DNA from: Pomphorhynchus laevis
Lineage: Eukaryota > Acanthocephala > Palaeacanthocephala > Echinorhynchida > Pomphorhynchidae
DNA length: 64,000 nt
Direction of reading: 5' to 3'
NCBI GenBank assembly: GCA_012934845.2
Contig: WNNJ02002569.1
Span: 124,001-188,000, forward strand
The notes beneath the pieces were generated by a model that saw nothing but the letters and a program-made list of their open reading frames with translations, was not told the DNA's origin and made no database searches. A program made the translations under genes and the position numbers. How positions within the stretch are numbered: position 1 is the first letter of the stretch; the number at the start of each line of letters is the position of its first letter. This document shows positions 53,640 through 64,000 of the stretch, piece by piece.

Positions 53640-54790
53640 TTATACTTTGCATGATTGAGTGATAGGAGAAGCGAAGGAAGGTATGGGGAAACGGATAAGA
53701 GGCAAACGGATGAAGTTAACGCAAGATCATCAATTTGTGAGGAGGGTAGATAAGAGTAGAGGAGAATGTCATCAGCATATTGCATAACATGAAAGTTGTG
53801 TTCTGTTATTGTAGAGAGACCATCGAGAAGGGAGAAACGAACAAGACCTAGTACTCAGCCTTGAGGAACACCGTGTGCGAGAGAAGACGGTTAAGAGACA
53901 GAAAAAGCTGAATGAACATTAAAACAATGGTTAGAAAAATAAGAGAAACACTAGGCTACAGTGCAGTTAGAGAATCAATAGTCATGACGGAGCCGATAGA
54001 GAAGAATATAATAATCGACGATGTCGAATTCAGATAAAGGTCAAGAGAGATTATGATGCTACAAAGTTTTTACTCTCGTGATTGTAGAAGATCACCAAAG
54101 ACTTTGTGCACTCTAGTTTTGTGGAATGATTAGAACGGAAAGCATACTGAAACGGGGATATAAATTTCACGATAGAAGATATTTATTAACCTGATTTAGC
54201 ACAAGACGTTCGAAGAGTTTTGATAAGGTTGAGAGAAGATATATATGACGATTTGCTGACGAAAGTGAACTGTCGAGATAGTGTGTTTTTAGAAGTGGAC
54301 GGACGATGGCTGAAGTAAATTGAGATTATGGTTGGAAAGTATGTTTACAAGTTTCATGGAATCTGAATCGGAAGGGCGGTCTAAGCGAATATTGAAATCA
54401 CCGAGTACAAACAGTGGAAGTGCTGAAAGTGAACAATAAGAAAGATCAGCTAGTTTATCGAAGAACTTAGATGAAGGATGGGAAGATCTAGGACGATTTA
54501 TGATAGCAAGTTTAAGTGGAAAAACGAGACTATCTACAGAAATATTTAGATGCTACAGAACAATTAATTTTAATAAGAGACGAATGAGCGATGGCAAAGG
54601 CTATGATCTTACCGTAATTCGACGTGGATGTTGATAACATTAGAAGAGCGGACAGAATCAACGAGAGAAACTCTTGTTGAAGTAGACGATGGATAGAGAG
54701 ATCATCACAACTTGTATGCCAAAATTCACTTATACAGCAAATGTTAAGCGATTGTTGGGCAATTGTGTTGAGAAGAAGGTCAGCTTTGTT
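53640..54790 (-). mobile_element. LINE family B copy, decayed, RT joined to endonuclease
   Basis: Minus strand. 53760-54300 is a decayed RT (QYADDILLYS-like at ~53770-53790, VPQG-like near 53870, FDIVDY-like near 54020). At ~54310 it passes abruptly to endonuclease sequence (VLGDFNIRLDRPSD-like at ~54390; end near 54780). The RT N-terminal half and endonuclease C-terminus are missing. The sequence stops where the 3' tail of the family A copy starts at 54795, so A may have inserted into B. Confidence 0.65.
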
Positions 54791-55449
54791 TTAAAAAAGT
54801 ATTTATTTTAACGTGGCAAATGCGTGCCAGCGCACGCTTACATGACCACAACAAAACAAAAATGTAAATCATGTGTCGAGAAAGGTGTGAACGGAGGAGG
54901 TGTTTGTATGTGATAAAAGAGGGAGCGCGGCGGACGTCGAGAGCGAGTTGATTCCAGGCGAGTGAGGCGGCGACGAGGAAGGATCGGAGACCGTAGTTGT
55001 TGGAGTAATTGAGAACAAGGAGTAAGAAGGTATAAGGGAAGCGCAGCGATAGCGAGGTGGGGCGAGTATCGTCTAAGAAAGGAAGCTTGATGAACGATGG
55101 GGAGCCGACAGCGATGAGACGAAAAGTAACGAGAAGAAGGCAAAGTTTGATGCGGATGTGGATGGTGGGCCAGGAGAGTTGGGCAAAATATGTGGATGTG
55201 TGGTCGAAGCGACGGAGACGAAAGAGCACTCGAACGGCGGTGTTGATTATTCGTTGTAGGGGTAGGATGATGGATTTTGGAGAATTGGCGAAAAGGCTAA
55301 GGCAGTAATCGATTTTAGGAAAAAGAAGCGATGAAAGAAGAGACATACAAGAACGGAAGTCGATAAGGGGGCGGATACGGCGGATGTTACAGATAATTAA
55401 GTTAGATTAGCGGACCTTGTCACGGACGAAGGGTTTTAGGGAAAGGTGG

Positions 55450-57763
55450 TCATCGAAATGGAAGCCTAATAAAGTGAGATTGTGAACTATGGGGATGATC
55501 GATGAGGAAAATATACAGTGGGGGAGATATGTTTGGTTTACGGGGGATGATCCACTTGTTTTTGGACTTTTCGGGGTTTAGAACGAGATGGAGATTGGAG
55601 AGACGTTTGTAGATATAAGAAAGACAGTTGGAGGCAGAAATGCCGATATCGTGTATGCGATGTGAGGGTGCATGATCATAGATTAGAATGTCATCGGCGT
55701 ATTGCATGACGTTAAAGGAGTAAGGTTTGATAAACGGATAGAGATCACCAAGCAGAAGAGAGAAAAGCAGGGGACCTAGGACTGAACCTTGTGGGACCCA
55801 GCAAAAAATAGGGATGGGAGGGGAGGATGATGAATTAGAACAGACGCGAAAGGAACGGTCGGATAGATATGAGGCGAACCATGCTACGGAGGAGGACGAA
55901 AAACCGTAATCATAAGAAAGGCGAGAAAGGAGGACAGAGTGGTCGACAATGTCGAATGCGGAGGAGAGGTCGAGGGAGATGAGAACACTATATAGAGCCT
56001 TGTCTCGAGAAATGAGTAAGTCGTTGTACACTTTTATGCATGCGATTTCTGTCGAGTGATTAGAGCGGAAAGCGGATTGAAAAAGAGGGTACAGATTGGA
56101 TGAGGAGAGATAAGCGTTGATTTGTATTAAGATGAGGCGTTCTAAGAGCTTTGAAAGAGTAGGGAGTAGTGAAATGGGGCGATAGCTAGAAGGAAGGGAT
56201 GGGTCGAGCGATTGTTTTTTAAGGAGGGGACGAACGATTGCGGATTTCCAGTGTGAAGGGAAGATACGACTGCGGATGGACGAGTTAAACAAGGTTGTGA
56301 GAAATGGGGATATCGATGAGCATATAGATTTTAATATGTGGGTAGGCAGGGGATCGGCAGGTGAGGTTTTGTTGGGCAAGGACATGAGGACAGATGATAC
56401 TTCTGTAGGTGATACAGGGAGAAGATGAAAGAGTTCCGGGAAGGATGAGAGTAGACTGGGCAGAGTGGGATAGGATGGAGACCGGGGTGTGAGAGAGCAG
56501 CGTGGATACTTTAGTCTGGAGAAATGACGAATAATCATTAGCATTGATGTTGCACGGCGTAGAGGAACGAGCCAGGATTGAGTTAAAAGTATGCCAGAGA
56601 GTCTTAGAGTTGAATGAAGTGATGATTTTATGCTGCCAGAAGGAGTTGCATTTGGTACGTAGTAGGTTGAGATGAGACCGGCGAAGAGCAAGATAGGAAT
56701 CACGGAAAGACGGAGTGATCGAGCGGAAATCATGTCTGAGAGAGCGGTGATAGACTCGAAAAGCATGGTGGAGTCGACGCTTTGAGAGTAGGCATTGGAT
56801 GTCAAACCATGGGTCACGGTGCAAGCGACGGTGTGGGTGAGACTTGAAGGGCAGGAGAATATCGAGAGTGGATGTGAGTTCAGAGTCAAAAAGAAAGGCG
56901 AGATCGTGAGGAAATGAATATGTTATTGTGGGTAATGATAGAGACGATTTGAGTAAGGCAGAGCGGAGAAGGAAGAGGTCAAGATTTCTCCAAGGGCGAC
57001 GTAGGATTGTAGGTGTGTGAGGAGGGGTGTGGTTGCGAGCGAGATCAAGGGTGATAAGAAAGTGATCGGATAGACCAGGATCAGAGATGGACAGTGAGGT
57101 GTAGGCAACAAAATGATCGGGGACAGCGATGATGTCGAGTGTCCCACCAAGTACATGTGTGGGGGCAGTGGAGATTAGTTTGTAATTGTAGTTGGATAGA
57201 ATGTTAATGAACCGGATGGAGTCCGTGGAAGAGGGGCGGTCTAGGCGGATATTGAAGTCACCTAGAACGAGTGATGGATTGAGGACAAAGAACAATGAGA
57301 AAGGAGGCCAGCGAGTTTGGTAAAAAATAAGGCTGTTGGAGCTGATGAACCAGGACGGTATACAATGGCGAGATCTAGAGTGATCGGGTTAGAATAACGA
57401 CAAGTGAGCAATTCAAAAGAGCAAGGACTGAAAGGGGGATTGATTTTGCGAAGAGACGCGGGGTGACGCGCGAATGCGACGATGCCGCCATGATTAGAGT
57501 ATTTAGAAGGGCATGAGCTGAGGGCGGGCGGATTCGACTAGGAAGCAACCGGCAGAGAGCAGACGGCGAATGGAAAGGTCGTCGGAATCTGAGTGCCAGG
57601 ATTCGGTGAGGCATAAGATATCGATGGATTGCTTGGTGAATAAATTGAGGATGAGATTGGATTTATTGAGAATAGATCTAGTGTTGAGGAGACCGAGGCG
57701 GAAACCGTGTGCTGTGGCGATAGAGTCTAGTGGAGAAGACACATAGGAGAGATGGAGCGCCAT
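55450..57763 (-). pseudogene. LINE A ORF2: endonuclease and reverse transcriptase
   Basis: The endonuclease starts MALHLSYVSSPLDS (57763) with NTRSILNKSNLILNLF and CLTESWHSDSDDLSIRRL. LVLGDFNIRLDRPSSTDSI and PTHVLGGTLDIIAVPDHFVA lie in 57295-56285. SISDPGLSDHFLITL supplies the late catalytic SDH. The RT has SYRPISLLPTLSKLLERLI, SLDLSSAFDIVDHSVLLSRL, QGSVLGPLLFSLLLGDL and QYADDILIYDH. The motif normally GVPQGS reads WVPQGS, a likely inactivating change of a conserved Gly. Frame changes occur within the endonuclease and again near the endonuclease/RT linker, where the 57295-56285 and 56889-55450 frames overlap. Confidence 0.82.
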
Positions 57764-57886
57764 CGAATTTTTGGACGGGTGTGGACAACTTGAAAATTTC
57801 CGTCCATGTTTCGGATGGAGAGTGATGCTTCACCGTTTTACTCGCGACGGCGTTTTTCGATGCGGGCTGAAGAGATTTGAGCGATT

Positions 57887-58446
57887 TCAGAAGGGGCGCG
57901 ATCGGGGAAAATTTGAGTGGTTGAAGATGACATGAGTTTGAATCGTTGAGAGAGGACAGAAGACGCGTGAGAGCGATGCTTGAAAAAAATTTAGGAGAGG
58001 GGGCTGGGAACGATAAGATTGAGAAGATTTGTTTAGACGGATGAATGCGATAGGAGAAATGTCCTTGAAAAAGGATGGTTTATCCGCAGGAACAATAGAC
58101 GAGAGGATGGATCTAAAGGCGGAAACATCGTGGTCCAGACGTGCTTGTTGAGATAAGTAGTTAGAAGGCGTGATATAAGTGACATTGACGCAACGATTGC
58201 GAGAAGCAAAGCGCTTCCGTAAAGGAGGACAACTGACGTGAGTAGGTGATATCACGATAGAAGAGCTGGCAGTTGATGATTTGGAGGGATTTAGTTTGAC
58301 GGCCAAATTTGATGATTTGGTCGTCAAAATGTTGATGATTTGGTTTGAATATTTTGGATAAAAAGGGTGGTTGATGAGATCAATGCGATACGAGCGATAA
58401 TCAAAATTGCCTAGAGAAGGATGCAAGAAGTAGAAACTGGTCGCCA
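57887..58446 (-). CDS. LINE A ORF1 protein
   Basis: The likely start is MATSFYFLHPSLGNF (58446) because the preceding AAATTCGATGG context matches that of ORF2; the frame itself is open further upstream to 58492. About 186 aa. A Ser/Lys-rich middle (NLAVKLNPSKSSTASSS) and a basic stretch PLRKRFASRNRCVNV precede RLDHDVSAFRSILSSIVPAD and AFIRLNKSSQSYRSQPPLL, matching the ...LGKK...RPRLL block of CR1-group ORF1 proteins that bind the element RNA. No zinc knuckle is visible. The stop is before the ORF2 start at 57763. Confidence 0.65.
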
Positions 58447-58559
58447 TCGAATTTCCGGACGATTTGAACAGCACGAAAATTTCTATTTCCATTTATTATT
58501 GTAAGAGAAGATTCTCCTTTAATTTCACGAAGACTTTTTTATTTGCGAGCAAAGGAAAA

Positions 58560-58880
58560 CTGAATGATTTCAGACGGGACCTATCAGGAACGATGCAACA
58601 AGTAGATTATGAGAAGAGTTTAAAACGCCGACAGAGGATCGACGTTGCTTGAGTATGATCACTGAGAACCCCCTTTAAGAGTGGATAACGAGCTGAGTTG
58701 GGAGTATTAACGCTTGATGTAAGGCGATGTATAGAAATTGGAGAGATGCCATTGAAGAGAGATGGATTATCAGCAGGTAAGATTATCGAAAGGAGAGATC
58801 GAAACGCAGAGAATCGGCATCATGACGACATTGAGCGAAATAGGAGTCGGAGACCTCGACATTCGATACAATAGTGTACC
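58560..58880 (-). pseudogene. Second LINE ORF1 remnant
   Basis: Minus strand around 58860-58700 reads VSNVEVSDSYFAQCRHDADS, then in another frame ILPADNPSLFNGISPISIHR, parallel to SIVPADKPSFFKDISPIAFI of the neighbouring ORF1. It probably belongs to the chimeric LINE to its right or to a family B copy split by LINE A. Confidence 0.5.
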
Positions 58881-58889
58881 TATCACGTG

Positions 58890-59520
58890 ATTGGAATCAT
58901 TATCGTTGGGAATTTGTAGAATTGACCAATATAGGTTTGAATATTCTGGTTGCATACGAAGGAAGAGTATGAGAAGGAAGAGTATGAGATGAAGGATGGG
59001 AGAGAGAATAGTTAGAATAGACGCGAATTGTACGGTTTGACAGATATGAAGAAAACCATGACACAGTGGGTAAAGAGAAGCCATAATCATGACGAAGGCG
59101 ATGTAGAAGAATCGAGTGATCGACGATGTCAAAAGCAGACGATAGATCAAGAGAAACTATGACACTACATAATTTATGAAGCGGCTTGGAAGGGAGGAAA
59201 CAAGTTAGAGGAAAAGAGATATGTATTAACTTGCTTGAGAACGAGACGCTCAAGGAGTTTAGAGAGCCATATATGAGAGTCATACAAGGAAAATCGATCA
59301 ATCTACGAGTTTGACAGAGGTTGCGTATAATCAAGGTAGATGAGCGTACTATATCTCTAACGAAAGGTTAAAATGAAAGTCGGTTGTCAAAATGGAAGCC
59401 TAAGAAAACGAGATTGTCAACAATAGCAAGAATTGTAAAATTTTATGATACGGAGTGAATTGTTAATTAGTGAACGTGTAAGCGTGCAGCTGGCACGCAT
59501 TTCCCACTTTAAATATATTT
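58890..59520. mobile_element. Chimeric LINE A fragment with inverted tail
   Basis: 58960-59455 is minus-strand RT and C-terminal sequence in non-native order. It holds pieces matching ~1780-1965 and ~2036-2130 of the first copy (the intervening 66 bp missing), then a piece matching ~1305-1490. At 59462 the strand switches: the family 3' tail hairpin (TAAGCGTGCAGCTGGCACGC) lies on the plus strand. Confidence 0.75.
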
Positions 59521-59524
59521 TTAT

Positions 59525-60335
59525 TCTTATATTTTGATTATTAAAATTGAATGTTTCTTAAATGATGCAAATCGAACAATAATATTTCAGTATGTACTTC
59601 ACTACTCTATTATCGTATGTTTGGATAAAACATCGATATGTTCAATGAAAATTTTGAGAAATAATTTAGTTAAAAATTAGTTTTCATGACAAATATTAGT
59701 CGTAAAGATATAAAATGCATATGATGGCACTTAAACAAATTATTTTAAAAAATTCTTTCAATACCGATTACTTATGGTAATTACTTACTTATAATACGAT
59801 TACTTACTTATAATACCGATTACTTCTGGTGAAGTTTTGTTCATTCATCTAACCTTCTGGTGAAGGTTAGATGAATGAACATTATAGATAAATGATTTGT
59901 GACGATTAAGTCACATTTACATTTAGTGTAAAAATTTAGTGTATAAATTTTAAATATCAATGTATCGAAGGTTTAAGAAAAGCTCTTCATTGAAAAATAA
60001 CAACTTCAATTTTACACTAAAAGTGTCATCAGAAGTTGTAGTCCCAGGACCTCATTATAAAGTTTATCCTACATTTAACGAAAATGTCAATCTCAGTGAC
60101 CGACTTTGTTTCACTGATTTGAACAAGGATTAGATAATGCAATCTAAACAAAGATTTGAACATTTGATTTGAACAAGGATTAGAAACACTTTATGTACTG
60201 ATTTAAAATTATCTTTATTAACTAACTTTAAATTTGTATTATTATTAAAAAATATCTCGATAAGAAACAACGAAACTTTAGCATTTCTATCATTTGCTAT
60301 TATTTCGTGAACACTTTTTGATTCGACGTGTAACA
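59525..60335. other. AT-rich spacer
   Basis: Contains the 44-bp palindrome at 59838-59881 and an ATTACTTACTTATAATA direct repeat near 59780. No supported gene. Confidence 0.4.
59838..59881. repeat. Perfect 20-bp fold-back hairpin
   Basis: TGTTCATTCATCTAACCTTC (59838-59857) and its exact reverse complement (59862-59881) around TGGT. Confidence 0.97.
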
Positions 60336-60339
60336 TATG

Positions 60340-60600
60340 AATCAGATCAGCTAAGTATACGTATTTTATATTATTTATATATAAAAAATAATGTTAAATA
60401 AAATTCGAATAATTTAGTTCGAATAAATAATTATAAATAATTAATTGTTTAAAAATTGTTTAATAATTGTTTAATTAATTGTAATGATCGAAAGCTACTT
60501 TTTATAATTTATATATAATTTATAATTATTTATCTTTATTTTTAATTTATATGGTAGTAAGTACTTATACTCAGTTATCTGATTTTATTTATTAATATTG
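60340..60600. mobile_element. Naiad 3' terminal motifs facing each other
   Basis: ATCAGCTAAGTATACGTATT (minus sense, ~60346) and ATACTCAGTTATCTGATTTT (plus sense, ~60570) bound AT-rich 3' UTR-like sequence with no structured block. Confidence 0.5.
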
Positions 60601-61257
60601 AATAAGTCTGTACAAAAGCTATCTAGGTAAAAAATCCTTTAATGGGAAATAATCTTCACAATTTTAAATTAAAATTATATCAAATATATTCTAATTCTCG
60701 GGTCCATTCTAGTTCTGAAGATATATTTCAGCATTGACAATTAATAGCTGGTCGCCTTGGTCAAGAAAGCTGGTTCGTCGAGGCCAAACTACCAGCTGTA
60801 CTATTTTTAAAACGAACAGATTTTTATGAAAGCAGAGACTTCAAGTAAGGGTTGTGTTCCAAAATATCACTTTCCCAAATCATCAATTTTCTACCTTAAT
60901 CCACTTTCCTTGCTTTCCTGTGTTCCCTCTTTCCCGTCGTTTCATAATTCTATCTTTATCCAATTAAATTAAACGTTTAGAATATTATAGATATTATGTG
61001 ATTGTCATTATAATAACTTTATATTTAAATATAATTTTATATCTAAATATTTTTATATATTTTTATTGAATATAGTAAATTTATATGTATATAATGGTAA
61101 AATGTTTTTAAGGAACAAAGCTTGGATTTTTTGGACACGGCAGTAGTTAAATTGTTGGATTGACAAGTCTTGTCTACGTTATCTTCTAAGTAATTATGTT
61201 GAAATGGTTGAGAGCGAACATGTTGGAAAGAGTAATTTCTTGATGGAAATGTGATAA

Positions 61258-61441
61258 AATCGTAAATTTGTGTCATAAATGGGTTATACAACCGTTCATC
61301 AACCTTCCTTTCTTAGATGACACTCGACCCACCTCGCTATCACTTTCCCAAATCGTAAATTTGTGTCATAAATGGATTATACAACCGTTCATCAACCTTC
61401 CTTTCTTAGACGACACTCGACCTACCTCGCTATCGCTGCGT
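61258..61441. repeat. 92-bp tandem duplication spanning a LINE 5' junction
   Basis: The unit AATCGTAAATTTGTGTCATA...CTATCACTTTCCC occurs twice back to back (first near 61258-61349, then to ~61441). Each contains host flank plus the first ~50 bp of a truncated LINE A. Confidence 0.85.
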
Positions 61442-61680
61442 TTTCGTCATCCTCTCTTACTCCACGTTCATAATTACTCCAACTATGGCCTCCAATCATT
61501 CCTCGTTGCCGCCTCACTCGCCTGGAATCAACTTCCTCTCGACGTCCGCCGCGCTCCCATTTTTATCACATTCAAACACCTCCTCCATTCACACCTTCTC
61601 GACACATGATTTACATTTTTGTTTTGTTGTGGTCATGTAAGCGTGGGCCGGCACGCATTTGCCACGCTAAAATAAATCAT
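61300..61680 (+). mobile_element. LINE family A 3' end, 5'-truncated
   Basis: Plus frame 61268-61609: INLPFLDDTRPTSLSL (twice because of the duplication), then SNYGLQSFLVAASLAWNQLP and LDVRRAPIFITFKHLLHSHL. The tail hairpin at ~61641-61656 and an AT-rich end follow. The C-terminal domain is in one frame, a comparatively young fragment. Confidence 0.85.
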
Positions 61681-61977
61681 TTTTATACATTTACTTGTTC
61701 ATAAGAAGAGCATTATCCATGTTTTTAAAGGAATGATCATATACCTGTGTAGTTTATCTTTAATGGAGCTTATGTTTTTGTTGTTAAACCTCTTATCTTA
61801 CTAACGAATGTCTATATAATCGATATTCTGCTAGAAATTTTAAAAATTTACAGTAGCTTGATTAAATTGAAGTTGATATATTCGCATTTGGCGACTGATT
61901 CTTAAAGTTTGTATATTTCTTCGCTATCTCCTAGATTTTGGACGATATAAAAACTGTTCCACCTTAGAAAACCTTAA

Positions 61978-62003
61978 AGACACAACTAAGTAAAGTTGTG
62001 TCT
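61978..62003. repeat. 10-bp fold-back hairpin
   Basis: AGACACAACT and AGTTGTGTCT around AAGTAA, about 100 bp before a LINE B copy. Confidence 0.9.
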
Positions 62004-62099
62004 CACCATTTTACTAAGTTTGTCTAGTAACAAAATTTTCTAACTTACTTTCTAATGATAAGAAACTCTCCAGTATCGTAATTTATCTTTACCTTCTGC

Positions 62100-63230
62100 G
62101 CTTGATGTTGTTGTCATTCCATCCTCCTTCACAGCCTTTGACCACAATTGTGCCTTTTCTTCTGCTATTGTTTCCTGGTTATTTTATATCTCTGGACGAT
62201 CTTTCCGTGTCTATTTCAATGCGCCTTTCTTTACCCATTTAGCTCTTCTGTTAAGTTCATCAAGCTTTTATTCTCGGGCATATTCTTTATCTCTATTATC
62301 CTTTGCGATCTCTTCATAACTTCTGCATCATACAATATGCTGATGATATTCTCCTTTATTCTCATTCTCATGCTCATCTTATCGTTAATCTCTTGGTCTC
62401 TTCGAGAATTGTCTTTCCATCTCGAAGTATCTTTGCTAGCTTCTTTGTATCTTATCCCATTCAAAATCTAGCATCTTATGGTTTATTCCTTTTTTCCTTT
62501 ATGTCTCTCCTCCCTCGTTATTTCTTAATTTGACCTTCTTCCTATTGTTGAAAATCTGTTTTCTTGAGAATTTACTTTGACAACTGTCTTTCTCTCGATC
62601 CATTTGTTCGAAACAAAACCCGATTTTTCAATCTCCTACTTTGCGATTTTCGTCGTGTCAAGAGCTTGTTTGATTTTAACTAATGTTACTCTTATCTTCC
62701 ATCTATTGTTTCCTAAGATCGACTATTGCATGTCTTTTGCTTTCTCCTATAAATTCTCTCGTTTTCCTCTCCAGTACGTTATGAATTCGTCCGTGCGTAT
62801 TTTTTCGCCTCATCCGTGTTGATCACATTTCCTTTTAACTATCTAAACTAAACTAGCTAACTATGAAAAACCGCATTATATTCCGTATCTATTGTATCAC
62901 TTTTCGACTATTTTCTTCAAACTAACCTTATCCGCATCTTCCTATACTTCCAGAATCTCGCATCACCTCCATAAATCTTCGTCCATGTTACTCTCATCTC
63001 CATGTTCCGTCATTTTTCTCAAACTGTGGTTGCCGTTCTCTTTTTATTGTATCTCCTCTTCTCTGAAAAAAAAACCTTTCGCCATTCGCTCAACAGCCCT
63101 TTTCCCATCTTCCAAAGGCATTATCCGCCCTTGTTTGTCACTTAATAATTGATTCAATTATTAAAACTCTTTTAAACTCTCCCACTTTCCTACAATCAAC
63201 ATCGACCTATTGATATTACTCATACTTTAT
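62100..63230 (+). mobile_element. LINE family B, decayed RT and C-terminus
   Basis: Plus-strand pieces: QYADDILLYSHSHAHLIVNL (in frame 62303-62533), then FPKIDYCMSFAFSYKFSRF (62577-62822) and a C-terminal segment to LSLNN (63152). The 3' UTR shares the AATTGATTCAATTATT hairpin and CTTTTAAA stretch with the copy ending at 9110. Frames change many times. Confidence 0.65.
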
Positions 63231-63369
63231 AATCTTTTATAACAACAAACCAGGTTTAATATATGTTGAGCCAGGTTAACATCTATCTCTCTTCGTCAAA
63301 ACTCTATTCTTTTTTCAATCTGCTTTTCGATATCTTGGCTGTACCAAAATTTTCTGACTTACTTCCCAC

Positions 63370-63445
63370 ATATCAACCTATTGATTTACTTCTCACACAT
63401 CAACCTATTGATTTACTTCTCACACATCAACATCAACCTAGTGAT
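63370..63445. repeat. 27-bp tandem repeat
   Basis: CATCAACCTATTGATTTACT-type units, about two and a half copies. Confidence 0.9.
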
Positions 63446-63699
63446 CATATTTTTTTGTTTGTTTTCATTTTTTTGTAAAACTGTAAATTTGTAATTTAGT
63501 AGATTTAGTGTATATGTTCAATATATCCACTTTAATAAACCCGTCTATAAGTAACAATTGATTTTGGCGTACAAAACAATTGGTATTTATGTATAACCTG
63601 CAGTACGTCAAAACTTTTGATTTATATAAGCAAAATAAAATCACATTTTCATTAAATAAATTTGTTGAACGTATCAATGCGATTACTTGCGTACTTCCG

Positions 63700-64000
63700 T
63701 TTTAATTTTGAGAACTAGGTGAGCTCTGAAAAACGGCCCAGCATCTCTAATTGAATTAGAAAACCCAAGTACGCCTTTGGGGTACTTGGGCTATCTCGTG
63801 ATTAGTCTTATTCTCTATAGGGCGTCCCCCAGAGCAAAGACTAAGGTTTTTCAAGCTCCTCATCTCGAGATTACCTACTATAGACTGCCTCGACAGGACT
63901 CTTAGGGGGTGAGAGACCCTGTATGGTTCAGTCCGAAGGCAGCGCGCTGGTGCTGCCTGGGACGTAGACCCCTCAGGATTTGAGGTCATGAAAATGCCAA
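63700..64000. other. GC-rich edge segment with hairpin, unidentified
   Basis: Base composition changes sharply from the AT-rich left side. A 9-bp hairpin CCCAAGTAC/GTACTTGGG lies at 63764-63790. The minus frame 63989-63756 (77 aa, NPEGSTSQAAPARCLRTEPY) is open across the GC-rich part and ends RRTWVF. It may be the end of a further mobile element running off the window; not identified. Confidence 0.35.

Larger units (their letters stand above)
54795..58500 (-). mobile_element. LINE family A, near-complete copy
   Basis: Reading on the minus strand from 58.5 kb: ORF1 (58446-57887), ~125 bp spacer, ORF2 with AP endonuclease (57763-~57000), RT (~56890-55450), C-terminal domain (55346-54780) and 3' tail hairpin (~54816-54831). 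This is the only copy in the window with both ORFs. ORF2 has several frame changes and is inactive. Its GC content is clearly higher than the surrounding AT-rich DNA, suggesting fairly recent arrival. Confidence 0.88.

Noticed and set aside
55057-55308. 83-aa plus-strand Arg-rich frame
   Set aside because: Antisense shadow of the LINE A C-terminal domain; the composition follows from the complement of Leu/Ser-rich coding sequence.
58464-58652. 62-aa plus-strand frame MNSTKISIS...
   Set aside because: Overlaps the start of LINE A ORF1 on the opposite strand and lacks any supporting motif.
59838-59881. Terminal inverted repeats of a small DNA transposon
   Set aside because: Arms are separated by four bases, so there is no internal element and no flanking target duplication; the same holds for the other fold-backs.

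Overview
The window reads as repeat-dense, AT-rich DNA from an invertebrate nuclear genome, most likely an arthropod, though nothing here fixes the species. The evidence is spliced host exons with short introns (45-75 bp) and GT/AG borders, a CDF-family cation transporter, and many decayed copies of non-LTR retroelements. I recognised no bacterial gene organisation, tRNA, rRNA or CRISPR array, and no LTR or capsid-bearing element.

Two retroelement groups dominate. The first is a Penelope-like element (PLE) whose N-terminal GIY-YIG endonuclease is followed by a CxC linker and a C-terminal reverse transcriptase. That permuted order is the one described for the Naiad clade. Copies or pieces lie at 3.8-6.6, 12.5-13.4, 13.9-15.0(-), 15.9-18.9, 25.3-27.4, 29.3-29.6, 31.0-32.7, 40.4(-), 41.9-45.1(-), 45.5-46.9, 49.2-51.2 and 51.7-51.9(-) kb, all 5'-truncated or rearranged. 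The second is a set of CR1/L2-like LINEs: family A at 0.7-3.8, 53.2-53.6, 54.8-58.5, 58.9-59.5 and 61.3-61.7 kb; family B at 7.9-9.1, 53.6-54.8 and 62.1-63.2 kb; family C at 0-0.7, 10.5-11.6 and 15.3-15.5 kb. The best family A copy (54.8-58.5 kb, minus) keeps ORF1, AP endonuclease, RT and C-terminal domain in order.

Two host genes are supported. A SYAP1/Sap47-like BSD-domain gene runs on the plus strand from 21,544 to 35,660 in seven coding exons whose phases all agree (203 codons with the stop). Its 10.5-kb third intron holds a Naiad copy, a LINE tail and two arrays of one tandem repeat in opposite orientation. A single-exon SLC30/ZnT-like transporter lies at 47,865-48,923; both canonical metal-site histidines are replaced.

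The most unusual signal is in the Naiad 3' UTR/pseudo-LTR. About 155 bases fold into a long closing stem, a hairpin and a pseudoknot. The first pseudoknot stem changes sequence between copies while staying paired. The same block carries the single-stranded strings of a hammerhead ribozyme core (GAAA, GUH, CUGAUGA) in the right order, although Naiads are reported to lack canonical hammerheads. A second unusual pattern is a series of short perfect fold-back hairpins, several of them at junctions between repeats.
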